In this document: one piece after another, positions 41,931 through 53,587 of the stretch
How positions within the stretch are numbered: position 1 is the stretch's first letter
Layout of the letters: each line of letters begins with the position of its first letter
Source: Callorhinus ursinus
Lineage: Eukaryota; Chordata; Mammalia; Carnivora; Otariidae
Reading direction: 5' to 3'
Assembly (NCBI RefSeq): GCF_003265705.1
Contig: NW_020312968.1
Coordinates: 874,305-938,304, forward strand
Length of the DNA: 64,000 bases
Program-made: the position numbers and the translations under genes
The notes under the pieces: model-generated
What the model saw: the letters and a program-made list of their open reading frames with translations, nothing else
Database searches by the model: none
What the model was told of the DNA's origin: nothing

Positions 41931-42720
41931 TTGAGGCTGCAAATCTGTCTCTTATATATCCTTTAACATAGCACCATTTGTATTTTGAGTGTTGCGTAGT
42001 AAATCGTAACTGCCACCAACTAAAATAGATATAGGAAATAGGAAGTGTGGGCATTTCTTATAATTTACCATTCACGTTGAATCTTCTCCTCAATGTGACT
42101 GCAATAACAGCTCTTGCATAAAACACCAAGTAACATGTTGGCCTGAACTGAACAAAACTGCTTATTCTCTCCAGATTGCATTAAGCTTAGAGTTTCAGGC
42201 CTAGTGGGTTTCTTTCCATGGGAATTTTGAAGATGCCCATTGATAATATGTCTCCTGGCAAAGCTCACTTGAGTCACTGAAGTTGTTGGTCATGTGGTCA
42301 CTGGAAGTGCCGGAATATAAGAAGGGATGATTTTCACAGCGCAGTTACCCCTGTTATGAGAACCCAAAGGAAAAGCAGATCTCAGTGCTAAGCACTGTGG
42401 TGCTTCTTCTGACACAGTGGGTGTATCTATATGCTCTGGACACTGTAAATCTTGCGTATGTGAATTATACTTCTCTCTTGGCTTCAGTTGTTCATTATCT
42501 CAGTGAGATTTGAGACTTGCCCCTAGTGAGCATTTTGTGAACTCCATCAGCGTCATCATTATTTTGTTTTCACCTTCACTTCCTTACATTCAATCTATGA
42601 AAATGCTGTTGATTCTATTTCCAGTATATATTTGAATCCATCTCTTCCACCTCCAACTTTATTCTTAATGTCCACTGAAATAGCTAAGGGAAAGCCAATA
42701 GCGTTTCTCTCCTGGACAGC
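41931..42720. other. Unique sequence
   Basis: No gene or repeat recognised. Confidence 0.5.
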
Positions 42721-42810
42721 TGCCCTCCCCCTCCCCCTGCTCCCCAGCCCCCCAGCCCCTGTACTCCCTCCTGTTCTTTTGCAATTCCTGCTTGCCCCCC
42801 ACCCCAGTTT
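42721..42810. repeat. C-rich tract, G-quadruplex-prone on the minus strand
   Basis: Between 42723 and 42759 the minus strand has at least five runs of three or more G with loops of one to three bases (plus-strand CCCTCCCCCTCCCCCTGCTC and onward). A further C-rich run lies at 42794-42805. Confidence 0.88.
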
Positions 42811-42854
42811 CTTCCCAACACAGCACCTTAAGTAACTTCTAAAGTGTGTGAATC

Positions 42855-43515
42855 TAATTATTTCCCCTTTTTATTTTGAAAAAAAAATCAAACTTAAAGA
42901 AAACTTGCAAGAATAATACAAAGAACATCCATGTCCCCCTCACCTAGAGTCACATTTTACTCTGAACCCTCATCATGTATTTCTTCACACATGGGCATCC
43001 TGCGTAACCATAATAACGCTATCACACTTGGGAAATTTAACATCTATACAATACTATTATCTAATATATGGTCATATTTAAACTTCCACAACTGTCTCAG
43101 TAAGTCCTTCAGAGCTATTGTTTTCTGCCAGCACCTGTGTATACGTCTTATCCATGACAGGATCTGGCATCATGCATTGCATTTAGCTGTCATGTCTTTT
43201 TACTCTCATTGTGAAGAGTCTTGGTCCACGGTGTTGCAGAGTATCTCTCAGTTTAGATTTGTCTGATTGTTCTCTCCTGATTAGCTTCAGGTTAAAACTT
43301 TTCATTTTTATTCTAGCAGGAACACGAGAGTTAGTGGCATGCCCTTGGTCCATCCTGGGACGGGCAGAGACTGTGAATTTTGTCCATGAAAGGTGATGTG
43401 AAGTTTGATCATCCGGTCAAGGTATTGCCCGCCAGATTTTTCCATTGTAAATGTTCCCTTTATCACTGTAGTTTATAAATAATATGCAGGGTGATGATTC
43501 TAGTTATTTTAAAGA
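42855..43515 (-). mobile_element. L1M-type 3' region, antisense
   Basis: AAACTTGCAAGAATAATACA, AAGAACATCCATGTCCCCCT, ATCTATACAATACTATTATC, GCATTGCATTTAGCTGTCAT, CCTGATTAGCTTCAGGTTAA and GATCATCCGGTCAAGGTATT run in the order of an old L1 3' region. It is long (about 650 bases) but coding-dead. Confidence 0.75.
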
Positions 43516-43599
43516 TACGGATCTAATCTTTAGAAAAATTATATAGTTAAAGCCCTCTGAACTCTTTTCTACCAAATGGTCTTTGTATGAGCAGTCCAC

Positions 43600-43925
43600 G
43601 TCTCTGTGCTCATTGCATAGTTGGTTCCTTCTTATGCCTCATGTCTAGAATCAAGTATCTGCCTTCTAAGGAGCTTTCTCCGATTATTTGATCAAAGCAG
43701 GCCTCTGACCAGCCACCAGTTATTCAGCATCATAAGACCCTGTTTGTTTCCTTAACATGTGATTATTTGCCTGGCTATTTATTTATTATTTATAGCTATA
43801 ACTAGGCTGTGAGCTCTTGGGAGTAGAAATACCAGGACTGTCTTTTTTAACCAGTGTAACCCTAATGCTAGAATACATAGGGTCATACGCATGGTAGACC
43901 AGTCAAATAAATATTCATTGAATGA
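43600..43925 (+). mobile_element. L2 3' end, sense
   Basis: CTAAGGAGCTTTCTCCGATT, CCCTGTTTGTTTCCTTAACA, GGCTGTGAGCTCTTGGGAGT, CATACGCATGGTAGACCAGT and AAATAAATATTCATTGAATG are the L2 3' landmarks in order. Confidence 0.8.
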
Positions 43926-44061
43926 GAAAATCAATGCATATATGGATAAATGTTATATCTTGGTTGATTTTACATATTCATTTATTTAAAAATAATTTTT
44001 ACACGAGAAGGCCAAGGAAATGGGGCAGTGATGTGAAGCTCTATACCAAAATTCAGGCTTC
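43926..44061. other. Unique sequence
   Basis: No feature recognised. Confidence 0.45.
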
Positions 44062-44345
44062 CCCTTTCATAGTGTGGAGATGTTGCTGGGAAATAGCTGT
44101 GCAAGCAGGAACTACATTTCCCAGCATCCCTAGGACTCAGGTGGCCATGTGATCAATTCCTACCAATCAGTCTGGGGAGTGCTATGTGTTTTACTCTCTG
44201 CCCCAGCTTTTAAGAAGTGAGTGGGACTTCTCCATGGGCTCTTTCTCCCTGCCAAATTGATAACTTCAAGCTGTTACAGCTCAGCATAGCCAAAGATAGA
44301 AGGATCCTAGATCCTGAGTCATGATGAAGAAGCTACCTGTCAAAC
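44062..44345 (+). mobile_element. Old MLT1-like MaLR LTR, sense
   Basis: TACATTTCCCAGCATCCCTA, GTGGCCATGTGATCAATTCC, TACCAATCAGTCTGGGGAGT and AGATAGAAGGATCCTAGATC are shared, in reverse, with 55490-55710. That identifies one dispersed family in both places. The subfamily is uncertain. Confidence 0.55.
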
Positions 44346-44561
44346 TGTGATAAGAATGAGAAAAAAAAAAAACAAAACAACAACTCTTAGTAGGTACATC
44401 CATTTAAAGTTTGTGATTTGTTTATAATAGCATCTAGCATTACTCTGAATAATATAGAACTGAATACAGAAAATTAAAAGAAGAAAGTGAAAAGCAAGTT
44501 GTGATTACTGAAGATTCACTGCCATATTACTACTTTCGGCAGTGTTATGCTTTCCAGATTC

Positions 44562-44830
44562 GTCAAGTCATACAGAGTATGATTAGGTCTACATTCAAGT
44601 AGGAGACTCTGAAGAGACTTTTACTCTAGAGTAGAAAGGAAGACCACCCTTGTCTTTGGAAGAGGGAAAAATGCAGTTGCTTAGCTTTTAGAGATGGCAT
44701 GATTAAACCTCATCGTTTCTGAGATCCTACACCTGCTGCCAAACTAATCTAGGGGAAATTCCAGTATGATTTAAGAGACAATCCATCAAATCCTTTTCTT
44801 GTTGCCTCTGGTGAATTTTGTTTGCTGTGG
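44562..44830 (+). mobile_element. LTR16-like ERVL LTR, copy 2
   Basis: CAGAGTATGATTAGGTCTAC, TTCAAGTAGGAGACTC, CCACCCTTGTCTTTGGAAGA and TTGCTTAGCTTTTAGAGATG, then GCATGATTAAACCTCATCGT align with copy 1 at 39355 in the same orientation. Confidence 0.65.
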
Positions 44831-45520
44831 GTAGCATTACTAATGGAACAACAATCTATCTAGTAATTATTTATTATCAAAGCAGTAAGTAAAAGGATTC
44901 ACTGAATTTTAGAGATGAAGGAGATCTTAAGCTTATTTCACAGTGGGCCCAGAACATGTAAGCTCTTGCCTTTGAGACTATGATAACAGTTTGCACTGGC
45001 CAAGCTACCTCCAAAAACGAGGGGCTCCTAACCACAATAGTTAGGCACCTACTGGATCCAGGGCTCTACGACACTGAGACCATGGCTCAATAGAAGTGAT
45101 TTTAAAGGACGTCAGTCGGCATTGTCTATGCCTCCGATGTATTTCACTGGTAACAGGAAAGGTAGGTGGTACATTTACAAATATGTGTTAAAAGTGTGTA
45201 CAATTCTACCTTAAATTAATGTGACTTTTTCTAAACAAACATAACCCAAACACATTCAAATACTTGTGAACCTTTAAAGGTTATGTATTTATTTTAGTGA
45301 GGGTATCATTATTCACAGCAGTTTTTAAATTTGTATTTAGAAATATCCTAGGAGCTCAAATTGTTCTTTTTACCTTTGATTACAAAAATAATTGTATATA
45401 CTCTGGAAATTAGAGGAAGAAGAAGAAAATTAAAACCATCCATAATTTGATCACTCAGAAGTAAACATTCTAAACATTGGAAAGTAATTTCTTTTATATA
45501 AATGTGTATAGGAGTATGTT
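44831..45520. other. Unique or unassigned sequence
   Basis: No gene. Part of 45390-45610 has the 'AATTAAAACCATCCATAATT ... AGTAAACATTCTAAACATT' look of an old MER/L1 fragment, similar to 55140-55230, but I cannot name it. Confidence 0.4.
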
Positions 45521-45538
45521 GTGTGTGTGTGTGTGTGT
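45521..45538. repeat. Short (TG)n
   Basis: Nine TG units. Confidence 0.85.
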
Positions 45539-46183
45539 AGCCTATATAATACTGCATGAATGGCTTTGTATTTAAAGTTTTATCATGTATATTTGCCAAT
45601 AAAATTAATTTCTGAATTTTAGCTATAATATTGAGTTAGACAGCATATACAGATTTTTGTTCAATATGCCAGCTATTGCAAGTTACTGAGTAAAAGTTTA
45701 AAGGCTGTTGATCTTTAATTGGGTACATTCTTTTGACTGTCCTTTGTGTTGGTAAACATTCACCTTGGAGTTGTCATTTGAAAACAAGCAAAAGATATTG
45801 GAGCCAAGTCTGGTCAATGAGATAAATGACTAATCCAGGGAATGCATTTTGAGTCAAATAGAGGGTGGTTTAAATGTACTGTGACACTGTGAAACATCAC
45901 AGAGGGCAGGTTTAAAAGAGCTTCAAAATATTTCAAATAATGGAGGCACTTTCTAAATAAATACATATGATCCTATGATGGCTACTTTGAAGAAATACAG
46001 TCATCTCAATGTTTAAGGTCTGGTGTGGCTGTCAAAACATCAGTTGCGTGACTTCCTGGATGTTTCTGGACATTTGTGCACACCATCACATAAAGGCAGG
46101 GAACAAGGAATCAGAAGGCACCATCATATGTATGCACAGGAGAAAATGAAATCTCATCCTTTCATATATCCTTGTCCTATTAC
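45539..46183. other. Unique sequence
   Basis: No feature recognised. Confidence 0.5.
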
Positions 46184-46330
46184 AAGGAAAGAGGGAAAGA
46201 AGACAGGAAAAAACAAGAAGGAAACAAGACAAGAAGAAAGAGAAAGAAATGAAAACAGAAAGAGAAAAAGAAGAAGGAAGGGAGAAAGAAAAGGAAGAAA
46301 CTGAAGGAAGTAAAGAAGAAAGGTAGAAAG
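46184..46330. repeat. Polypurine tract of about 145 bases
   Basis: Almost only A and G over about 145 bases (GAAAGAGGGAAAGAAGACAG, then GGAAGGGAGAAAGAAAAGGA). Such tracts can form triplex DNA. The K/E/R-rich frame here is a low-complexity artefact. Confidence 0.9.
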
Positions 46331-47764
46331 GCAGGCTGCTATCCCAATATTCCTATAAAATAGTTTATCAATAGTAGTTTTATTGCTACTTAAAGACGAC
46401 TTTATGAAATGAGCTTTAAACTTAGTGCCAACTGATGGTTTTTTGAACTTTTAGGGATGACGATACTCTTGTGCAACTCTTCCAATCTGCAGGAACTCCA
46501 GTTACAATAGAGCTTGAGAATGAGTGGGGAATGATGGAGATACACTCTGATCAGTGTTAGACACAGCCTTCACAGTCACCTAGGTTCCAGAGAACAACTT
46601 TGCAAAACCGGTTTTAGGCTGAAGAAGCCCATCAGGGTATTCAGCCTATATACCCAGGGCTGCAGAAGAAGGAAGCTCCCAAATACCAGAGGTCGATAGC
46701 TGCCCAAAGTTTTCAGAATCCAAGTACTTAGAGCTGAAGCACCCTGAGCAGAAACGGAAAGCTGGTGCCTTTATGAACTCATTACCCTGAAGTGTACCAC
46801 TGTGCAGAAGGTGCCCGTGAAAACCCACCGCCTTCAAGGATAAAACACCTTCCAGAATTATAGCCTATATTTAATTCTATTTTAATACAAAGCTCAAAAG
46901 AAAACTAGACTTTAAAGATATATTTTTTTTCAGATCCAGAAAATCCAGTCACTGCTTTCAAAAAATTTAAATTTACTATCACTTGAATGAATGAATGTCT
47001 TTTTTTCAAAATTATGCACTCAAATACACACACACGGCTCAGAAATAAAAATTGCTTTTCTGTCTCCATATGACTGTTTTATATGTTTCTGGAATTAAGC
47101 CCTCATATGCACCATCCTTACAACAGTGATTGGATGGTTACATAATAAACCCTATTCCTAAACAATTAGAATGATAGGCATTGGAAGGATTGCTCATCTC
47201 TTATTCCTCCATTTTATGTAAGTGAAAGACTTGTCAGTAATACCAAAATACAGAAACAACAGATTAAATACCGAATTAAAAAACTATTTCAAATGTGCTG
47301 TTTTCTAATTATGTCCATCAGTAAAAATTCAGGGAAAGAAAGTAAATAATATAATTATTAAAGAGAATTTGTTTTGTGAATATTCATGAGGCTGGGCAAA
47401 CTCTTTGATAAAATGACGCAACAATCGAGGTTTCCTTTCTGGGAGCTCACGTTTTGAGAGCAACTAAGACACAAACAGACCAACACAAAATAAGTCCAGG
47501 AGTTAAACATCATTTATAAAGAGGAAAGGAAATATGGGTCACAGGAGGGGACTTATATTAAAAGAGCCATTTTTATTGCATTTTTACCTGAAAAAATCAG
47601 GAAGATTATCTACCTTCTCAGATTTCAGTAACTTAAAATATCCCTAAGAAGGTAAGTAAAGGATATAGAAATAGTGAATGAAAGATGGATTTTTCATTCA
47701 AAGGAGTGGTGGAGAGTACACCTTCAAAATCAAACCATTTTGTAAGTTTATATTAGGCCTGGTG
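46331..47764. other. Repeat-poor interval, no gene seen
   Basis: About 1.4 kb without recognised genes or named repeats. Confidence 0.5.
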
Positions 47765-48207
47765 GGCACAATAATGACCTCCCAAAGATGTCCACAGCCT
47801 AATCCCCAAAATCTGTGTTCATGTTACTTTACATGGCGAAGGGGACTTCGCTGTAAGTAAATTTAAGAATCCTGACCTGGGGAAATTATAGTAAGTTACC
47901 TGGGTGGGCCCAGTGTAATCACAAGGGCCCTTATAAAAAAAGAAGGGAGGCAGAGGAGTCAGAGGAGATGTGACCATTGAAACAGAAGCAGAAGTGATGG
48001 GGCCATGATGCGAGGAAGGTGGACAGCCTCTAGACACTGGACAGGACAAGGAAACAGACTTGCCCCTAGAGTTTCCAGAAGAAACGCAGCTCTGCCAAAC
48101 CATTTTGGACTTCTGACCCCCAGACTGTAAGATAACAAACCTGTGTTGTTTTAAGCCACTAAGTGTGTGGAACTTTTGTTATAGCAGCAATAGAAAATGA
48201 ATACATT
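47765..48207 (+). mobile_element. MLT1 LTR (ERVL-MaLR), sense
   Basis: CCCAAAGATGTCCACAGCCT, AATCCCCAAAATCTGTGTTC, CCAGTGTAATCACAAGGGCC, GTGTTGTTTTAAGCCACTAA and TTTTGTTATAGCAGCAATAG read as a near-complete MLT1 LTR (about 440 bases). Confidence 0.9.
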
Positions 48208-48409
48208 AGACTTGGGGGAGGGGATCACTTTTTAAAGAAAATTCACAGAATCAGACTCAATTGCTCTCCAAACAGATGATTTCTCATCTCAGAAAGGGTC
48301 ATGCCAGATGAATCAGTAATTTGATTATTTTTTTTTCTAATGACTTTTTGGTCCAATACCACCTTCATATTAAGAGAAGAGGAAAATAATGTCCTTTCTC
48401 ATACCTCTA
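48208..48409. other. Unique sequence
   Basis: No feature recognised. Confidence 0.5.
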
Positions 48410-48600
48410 CTAGGTCCCAGTCACAGTGATGATTTTTTATTATTATTTCATTTAATCCTTATAACAACTCTAAATCGGAAGTATCAGATCCTATTTACAA
48501 ATAAAGTAACTGATTCTCAGAAAACGAACAGCTTAACACATTTCACGTCGATGATAGAACTAGAAAAATTTAATAACGGGACAGAGATTAGAATGTAGGT
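48410..48600 (-). mobile_element. MIR, antisense
   Basis: TTCATTTAATCCTTATAACA, ACTCTAAATCGGAAGTATCA, GATCCTATTTACAAATAAAG, TAACTGATTCTCAGAAAACG and CAGCTTAACACATTTCACG follow the reverse MIR order well. Confidence 0.82.
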
Positions 48601-48633
48601 AACTCATATATCCTTCAGAGAGCAAATATACAA

Positions 48634-48702
48634 GAGATAGATGGAAGATAGACAAATAGACAGATAGATGGACAGGAAGGCAGACAGACAGGCAGATAAG
48701 AG
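48634..48702. repeat. (GATA/GACA)n-like microsatellite
   Basis: AGATAGATGGAAGATAGACA, then CAGATAGATGGACAGGAAGG and CAGACAGACAGGCAGATAAG: an imperfect four-base repeat. Confidence 0.9.
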
Positions 48703-50249
48703 TATTGGATAAAATCACACAGAATTTTATAGATAGAATATAGTGTGGCCATAAGTTTCCAAAGCAAAGTCTGGCCTAGATAGTTATTAGGGGGAAAAAA
48801 ATCTTTGGACACTCCACCTAACCTCCTGGTTTCCTCCTCTATAAAGGAAATGTAACAATAGCTGTCTCTCCCATAAAGAATCCCAAGGAATAGAACTGAA
48901 TACTGTGACACTGAAGAGCTCTTTAAATGTTGATTCAACACTCTGTGGTCTGCTTAGGATCCCCAAACCAATTTGTGACTCATTCAACACTAAGAGGTTA
49001 CCTGTTCTGAAGGAGAAAAAGAGACATTGTAAATCAGGTGGCAATCAGTGATTCCAAAGGGAACTGAACATATTCTTTGTCCAAATGAACAGAAGATGTT
49101 GGTATGAGTTGTGTGCTCTTGGTGAGAAGTAGATACAGCTGAAGCTGGTTACCAGAGGGTGAGCACAATGCAAGACAATCTTCAAGAACAGCAGCTCCCA
49201 AGACATCTTGGATAAGTGTCTTGAGTTAGGTCATCAAGATGAATGAGGTCACCTAGATTTAGTTTAGACAACTGCAAAGCAGAACAATATGACCCAAGAC
49301 TGGCTTAAGACCTCAATGCGACTACAGAGCCAAAGGCAGCTGGAAACTCTTAAGGACTAAATGCAAAGGAGAAAGTAATTTAGACATCAAAGGGATCAGT
49401 TTGACAAATGAAAATCAAATTGGATGGACTTTAATGCAAACAGCTGGGTGTGATGCAACCAAAAGAGGCAGATTTCCTGCAGTCAGCCAAACAGATTTAT
49501 TAGAATCCAATGTACCTCCCAAGGAGAATGTAAATACAGAGTTTTTAATTTTCAAGTCTTGCCATTCCAAACAATGGAGGGGAGAATGTGGTAAGATAAA
49601 TAATCTGTACTACTACCCTTGGAAGGAGTTTGGTGGCTATGCTTCTTTATCTGTGCCAAGGCATTTTTCTCCATTCCATCCACGTTTTCCTCCCTTCCCT
49701 TCTCTCATCTTTCTTTCTAATGTGTAGTCAATTTTATCTTCAGATAATATATCTGAATGTGAGGTGATGGATTCAAAGAGTAAATATTTTCCTGCTAAAG
49801 GATTTCTGATATTGGAAGCTCCTTTGAATGAATGGGCCAGGACTCCATGACACCATGCATGAGTGAGAATGAGATAAATTTACTTCCTACCATGTACCAA
49901 GTTAGGCCTTCCCATGAAATGCACCAAATACAACATGGATATACATCAGCTGGTTCAGACTGAACGGTAGGTAGCTCACGGCTGATGGAGAAATCAGACT
50001 CAAGGTAAGTGGAAAGAAGAGCAGGAGTTTATCATCAGCCAGCAACGCACTCTATTGAGGGGCTCCAGGGACATCTGTTCGCTCTGTTTTGTCATCATGA
50101 TGCACCCTTATTCTGTTATCAGTAGCAATTCATTTGAGTAGAAATGCAAATTTCCAGTACAAAGGATTAGAGCTATTGGAAAGGGCAAAACTATCGGAAG
50201 TCTTATTTTCCTAATTCCTCAGTTATAATATAATGGAAACTCTTAAAGA
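48703..50249. other. Repeat-poor interval, no gene seen
   Basis: About 1.5 kb. Stretches near 49340-49560 (GACTTTAATGCAAACAGCTG, CCTGCAGTCAGCCAAACAGA) have octamer- and E-box-like motifs and may be conserved, but this cannot be tested here. Confidence 0.45.
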
Positions 50250-50375
50250 CAAACACTTATCCACGAAGCACAGAAGCTGCTTGATACTGCTCATTATTGT
50301 ATCCCTAGAAGTTCAGCAAACTCTAGGACACCCAGTAGGCATACAAGATGTATTTAATATGTTAATGAGTAACCG
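50250..50375 (+). mobile_element. L2 3' end fragment, sense
   Basis: ATTGTATCCCTAGAAGTTCA, CTAGGACACCCAGTAGGCAT, then AGATGTATTTAATATGTTAA match L2 3' landmarks. Confidence 0.6.
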
Positions 50376-50730
50376 CCAGAAATCTGTAAATGGATCCTGA
50401 TGCGATTAAGTGTAAAGGCAGGGTAAGATACCTTCTGTTTCAGTAAGTCATCATTATCCATACCTTGCAGACCTGCCAAGCAAATTCAAGGGCATGAAAT
50501 CTAAATTCAGGATTACTTTGGGAATTCAAACAAGACAAAGCAGGAAAAAAATCCTCTAGTTTTTGGTATCACTTTGTAGGGTTTGTTTGCCTCATTTCGG
50601 AACCTATGCAATGATGTCTAAGCAGCATGTAGGAGATTTTAAGCTAATACACCACTTATCTGCTTTGCTGGTGGGTCAGTGAATGATTTCATTGACCTGA
50701 AGCTTTGTTCTTGTTCCTGTGCCCTCCTAG

Positions 50731-50769
50731 ATTATTCCATTGATAATGGTGAAGAAAGACTACGTGCAG
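50731..50769 (+). other. Candidate 39-base micro-exon (unverified)
   Basis: It is preceded by a pyrimidine-rich acceptor (TTGTTCCTGTGCCCTCCTAG) with a branch-point-like TTGAC about 36 bases upstream of the AG, and followed by a donor GCAG|GTGAGA at 50770. The 39 bases are a multiple of three and are open in two frames (IIPLIMVKKDYVQ, or YSIDNGEERLRA across the junction). The surroundings (50400-50850) are repeat-free and look conserved. No gene is recognised. Splice-like sites this good around so short a segment are notable but not proof. Confidence 0.3.
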
Positions 50770-50849
50770 GTGAGAGCTAAAAGACCCAACAGATATTAAG
50801 CCTGTTTTCTTTCTGTTTACTACCTACAAGTCCTGCTGGTTTCAAGTGT

Positions 50850-51974
50850 TTGGTTTTTCATTTGGAAGGTATGTTTTGTTGACATAATAAGCTATTTAGG
50901 GCTAGTCCTAAATTGAAGTGAAGGTTTCTCTGCAAACTTCTGCTTGCAAATCAGCAAAATAGGAAATGGAGCAAATGAACAGCTATTTGTGCCCAGAAAG
51001 CCCTGTGTGAAATTAGCTGATGCATCAGAGCCTTGGGAACACAAATGGAGGTGCACTTTACTGACCATATTTGGGGTAACAGCCTGTAGGTCTTTCTAGA
51101 TTTAGTAATCTTCTAAAGAGTTTAAGACTTTAAAAATGACAGTACAGTGAGGCCTAGAGATCTAACTTTTCCTCAAACATGACTTTGCAACCTAGATGAT
51201 ACATTTATTTTTTAGAATAGTGCAGAAAAGACAATGTTAGTGTTTTATATATGTCTGCAAGTGTGTGTGTGTACACATTAGGTATAAAGTCTAAACACTG
51301 AATTAGGAGGGCATTAGCTTACAAAAGCCATCATGGCTGGTGAAGAACTTCTAAACAAGAAACAAAACATGTAAAAATATGTTTTGGATATCAGATAACT
51401 TCAGCATTAGTAAAGAGAGTGAGATCAACTTTATCTGGCTAAACAGTCCTGGACTTTTCAAACACATGGGGCAACTGTTCATAGTAGCAATTGGTTTTAC
51501 ATTAGCTAGATGAAATTAACATTCTTGAAATAAAAATGAGCTCACCATGTCATGCTGAGCAAGACTTGGTGGGTCTACATTTAATTTTAAGATAATTTCC
51601 AGAATGCTTAGATCCATTCCAATTATTTTCAGCTCACAAAAGGTGCCTTTTCTCCTATTTTATTGAAACCCTCTCCTTTTCTGCTCACCTTTTACTGCTA
51701 AGAAAACACAAGAGAGAAATTCAACAAAATTCATTACCATGAACCCATCACATGTCTAAGGTTGACCCCATTTAAGCAGATCCCCTGTATTTGAGGTGGA
51801 CTAGCCCTGTCCCATTTTCAGGGCCCATGAATATTTTTACTTTTGTTCTCAACCATTAGGAAATGGGCCTATTCATGACATGATGAGGCTTTTAGGAAAC
51901 TGGTTCACCCTAGAACAAAATATTTGTGAGCCAAAATAGTTTTGAGAATAACACTAGACTTTATGTGGACCAAA
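50850..51974. other. Unique sequence
   Basis: No gene or repeat family recognised. Confidence 0.5.
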
Positions 51975-52024
51975 AATAAATTAAATAAATAAATAAATAA
52001 ATAGATAGATAGATAGATAGATTA
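51975..52024. repeat. (AAAT)n / (ATAG)n compound microsatellite
   Basis: TTAAATAAATAAATAAATAA passes into ATAGATAGATAGATAGATAG. Confidence 0.95.
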
Positions 52025-52079
52025 AATTAAAAAAAGTGACTTCACAACAGCAGGAAAAAATGTAGAGAGGAGCTCAAAA

Positions 52080-52170
52080 TCAGTGTCAGTCATTTGTGGG
52101 TCGTTCTGACTTTGCAGAAAGGGTTATCTCAGCAGTTAGGAGTTTTCTATGTAGTTAGCAATGAGAGCCA
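52080..52170 (+). repeat. Unnamed dispersed repeat, copy 1
   Basis: GGTCGTTCTGACTTTGCAGA, TCTCAGCAGTTAGGAGTTTT and GTTAGCAATG align with 54045-54142 (GGTCATCCTGACTCTGTAGG, CCTGAGCAGTTAGGTATCTT, GGGAGCAATG) at roughly 75 percent identity, same orientation. Confidence 0.55.
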
Positions 52171-52548
52171 GAGAGGTTAAAACAGCTCATCACTTTATCA
52201 GGATTACTGAGGGTTTGAGGGAGGCCTTAATGGTCTGGCAGTCCTTTTTGTCACAATTTAATGGCATATCGATCTTGCAGAGTGAACAATCATGACCTTC
52301 AACTGTTTACAGATGCTTTGGAGGGAAAGGCTTGAGGAGCTTATTCCAGGGAAGCTGAGAAGGTTCAGCCCTTACTAGCCAAGTTGGGGAAGTCAAATAG
52401 CAATCAAAACATCCTGGTTTGGGGCAACTTTCCACTGGGGGTGGCACTTACAACTGGGAAGATCACAAGTGCTTTGAGAAAAGCCAGTGGTGTTACAGGC
52501 AATCAATAAATCAACCAGGAGTGTCATTAACAGAGAGAGAAGGAGTGC

Positions 52549-52550
<2 letters not shown>
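52171..52550. other. Unassigned sequence, may extend the repeat at 52080
   Basis: No gene recognised. Confidence 0.45.
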
Positions 52551-52595
<45 letters not shown>

Positions 52596-52608
52596 GTATG
52601 TGTGTGTA
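52551..52608. repeat. (TG)n microsatellite
   Basis: About 22 perfect TG units, then TTGTATGTGTGTGT. Confidence 0.96.
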
Positions 52609-52984
52609 AGAGGGGCTCTTGCATCAAGTTGTGCATTTCTGCTGGGACAAGTTTTTGAGAAAAGGTTTCTTTCAGGTGCCTGCAAGTTTCAGAACCTTTA
52701 CATCAGCAGGTTAGTAGACCTCGGAAGAAATAATCATATTTCACAAGACAAATCTGAGGAAAGAACAACATGAAACAGTGTTTTTCTACATAACATAATT
52801 AATCGGGACATGGAAGGCACTTTCCTGAATTCACATAAAACTGCCTAACATGTGGAGAACTGCTTTTTGAGAGAAGATGAATGCACTGAAATTAAACTCT
52901 CAGAAGGGGTAGGAGCTGGGATGTTTATCTGCACCGTCTATTTCAATGAATTCAATCTATACTACTGTTGAATCCCAAAACAAA
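52609..52984. other. Unique sequence
   Basis: No feature recognised. Confidence 0.5.
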
Positions 52985-53110
52985 GGTTTCAGCCTTGGTT
53001 TTGCTGAATCCCCACTATGTGATCTGCACGGTCCTGGTGGCTTAGACGAGGCATACAACCTAATTCCTGCCCTCAAAGAGTTTGGAAGTACCCTAGCCAG
53101 TCATGGATTC
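52985..53110 (-). mobile_element. L2 3' end fragment, antisense
   Basis: CCCCACTATGTGATCTGCAC, GGTCCTGGTGGCTTAGACGA and CCTGCCCTCAAAGAGTTTGG match the reverse L2 3' end. Confidence 0.65.
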
Positions 53111-53150
53111 ATATACTGTTTCTAGCTGTGGGGTTCTGACTCTTTGAACC

Positions 53151-53587
53151 CTGTAGTGGGTTGAATGGTGCCCCCCTCAAGAGATATGTCCACATCCCAC
53201 TGTTCAAACCTGTGAACATGACTTTATTTGGAAAAAGAGTCTTTGCATACGTTATGAAGTCAAGGATTTTGGGATGTAATCATCCTGGATTTCCCAGGTG
53301 GGCCCTAAATCCAACGACAAGTGTCCTTGTAAGAGACCCACAGAGAAGTGAAGACAAGACAGAGATAAGAGTCATGCAGCCACAAGTCAAGGAACACCAA
53401 ACACTGCTGGCAGTCAGTAGAAGCTGGGAAGTGTGGAAAGGAGCACCCCCAGCACCTCCAGATGGAATGCTGACCTGCCAACACCTTGATTTTAGACTTT
53501 GGCTTCCAGAACTGAAGAATAAATTTCTGTTGTTTTAAGCCACCAAAATGGTAGTGATTTGTTACAGCCAACCTAGGAAATTAATAC
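53151..53587 (+). mobile_element. MLT1 LTR (ERVL-MaLR), sense
   Basis: TGTAGTGGGTTGAATGGTGC, GATATGTCCACATCCCACTG, GGGATGTAATCATCCTGGAT, TGTTGTTTTAAGCCACCAAA and TTTGTTACAGCCAACCTAGG read as a complete MLT1 LTR. The 125-codon frame at 53161-53538 lies entirely in this LTR and is not a gene. Confidence 0.9.

Noticed and set aside
41199..41971. Overlapping frames of 110-136 codons on both strands
   Set aside because: GC-rich sequence naturally has few stops. Frames overlap on both strands and none has a recognisable protein signature.
46023..46304. Basic K/E/R-rich 93-codon frame
   Set aside because: Direct translation of a polypurine tract.
48634..48702. Considered as a CRISPR-like or regular spaced array
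   Set aside because: It is an imperfect GATA/GACA microsatellite without unique spacers, in a mammalian genome.
53161..53538. 125-codon open frame
   Set aside because: Lies entirely within a non-coding MLT1 LTR.
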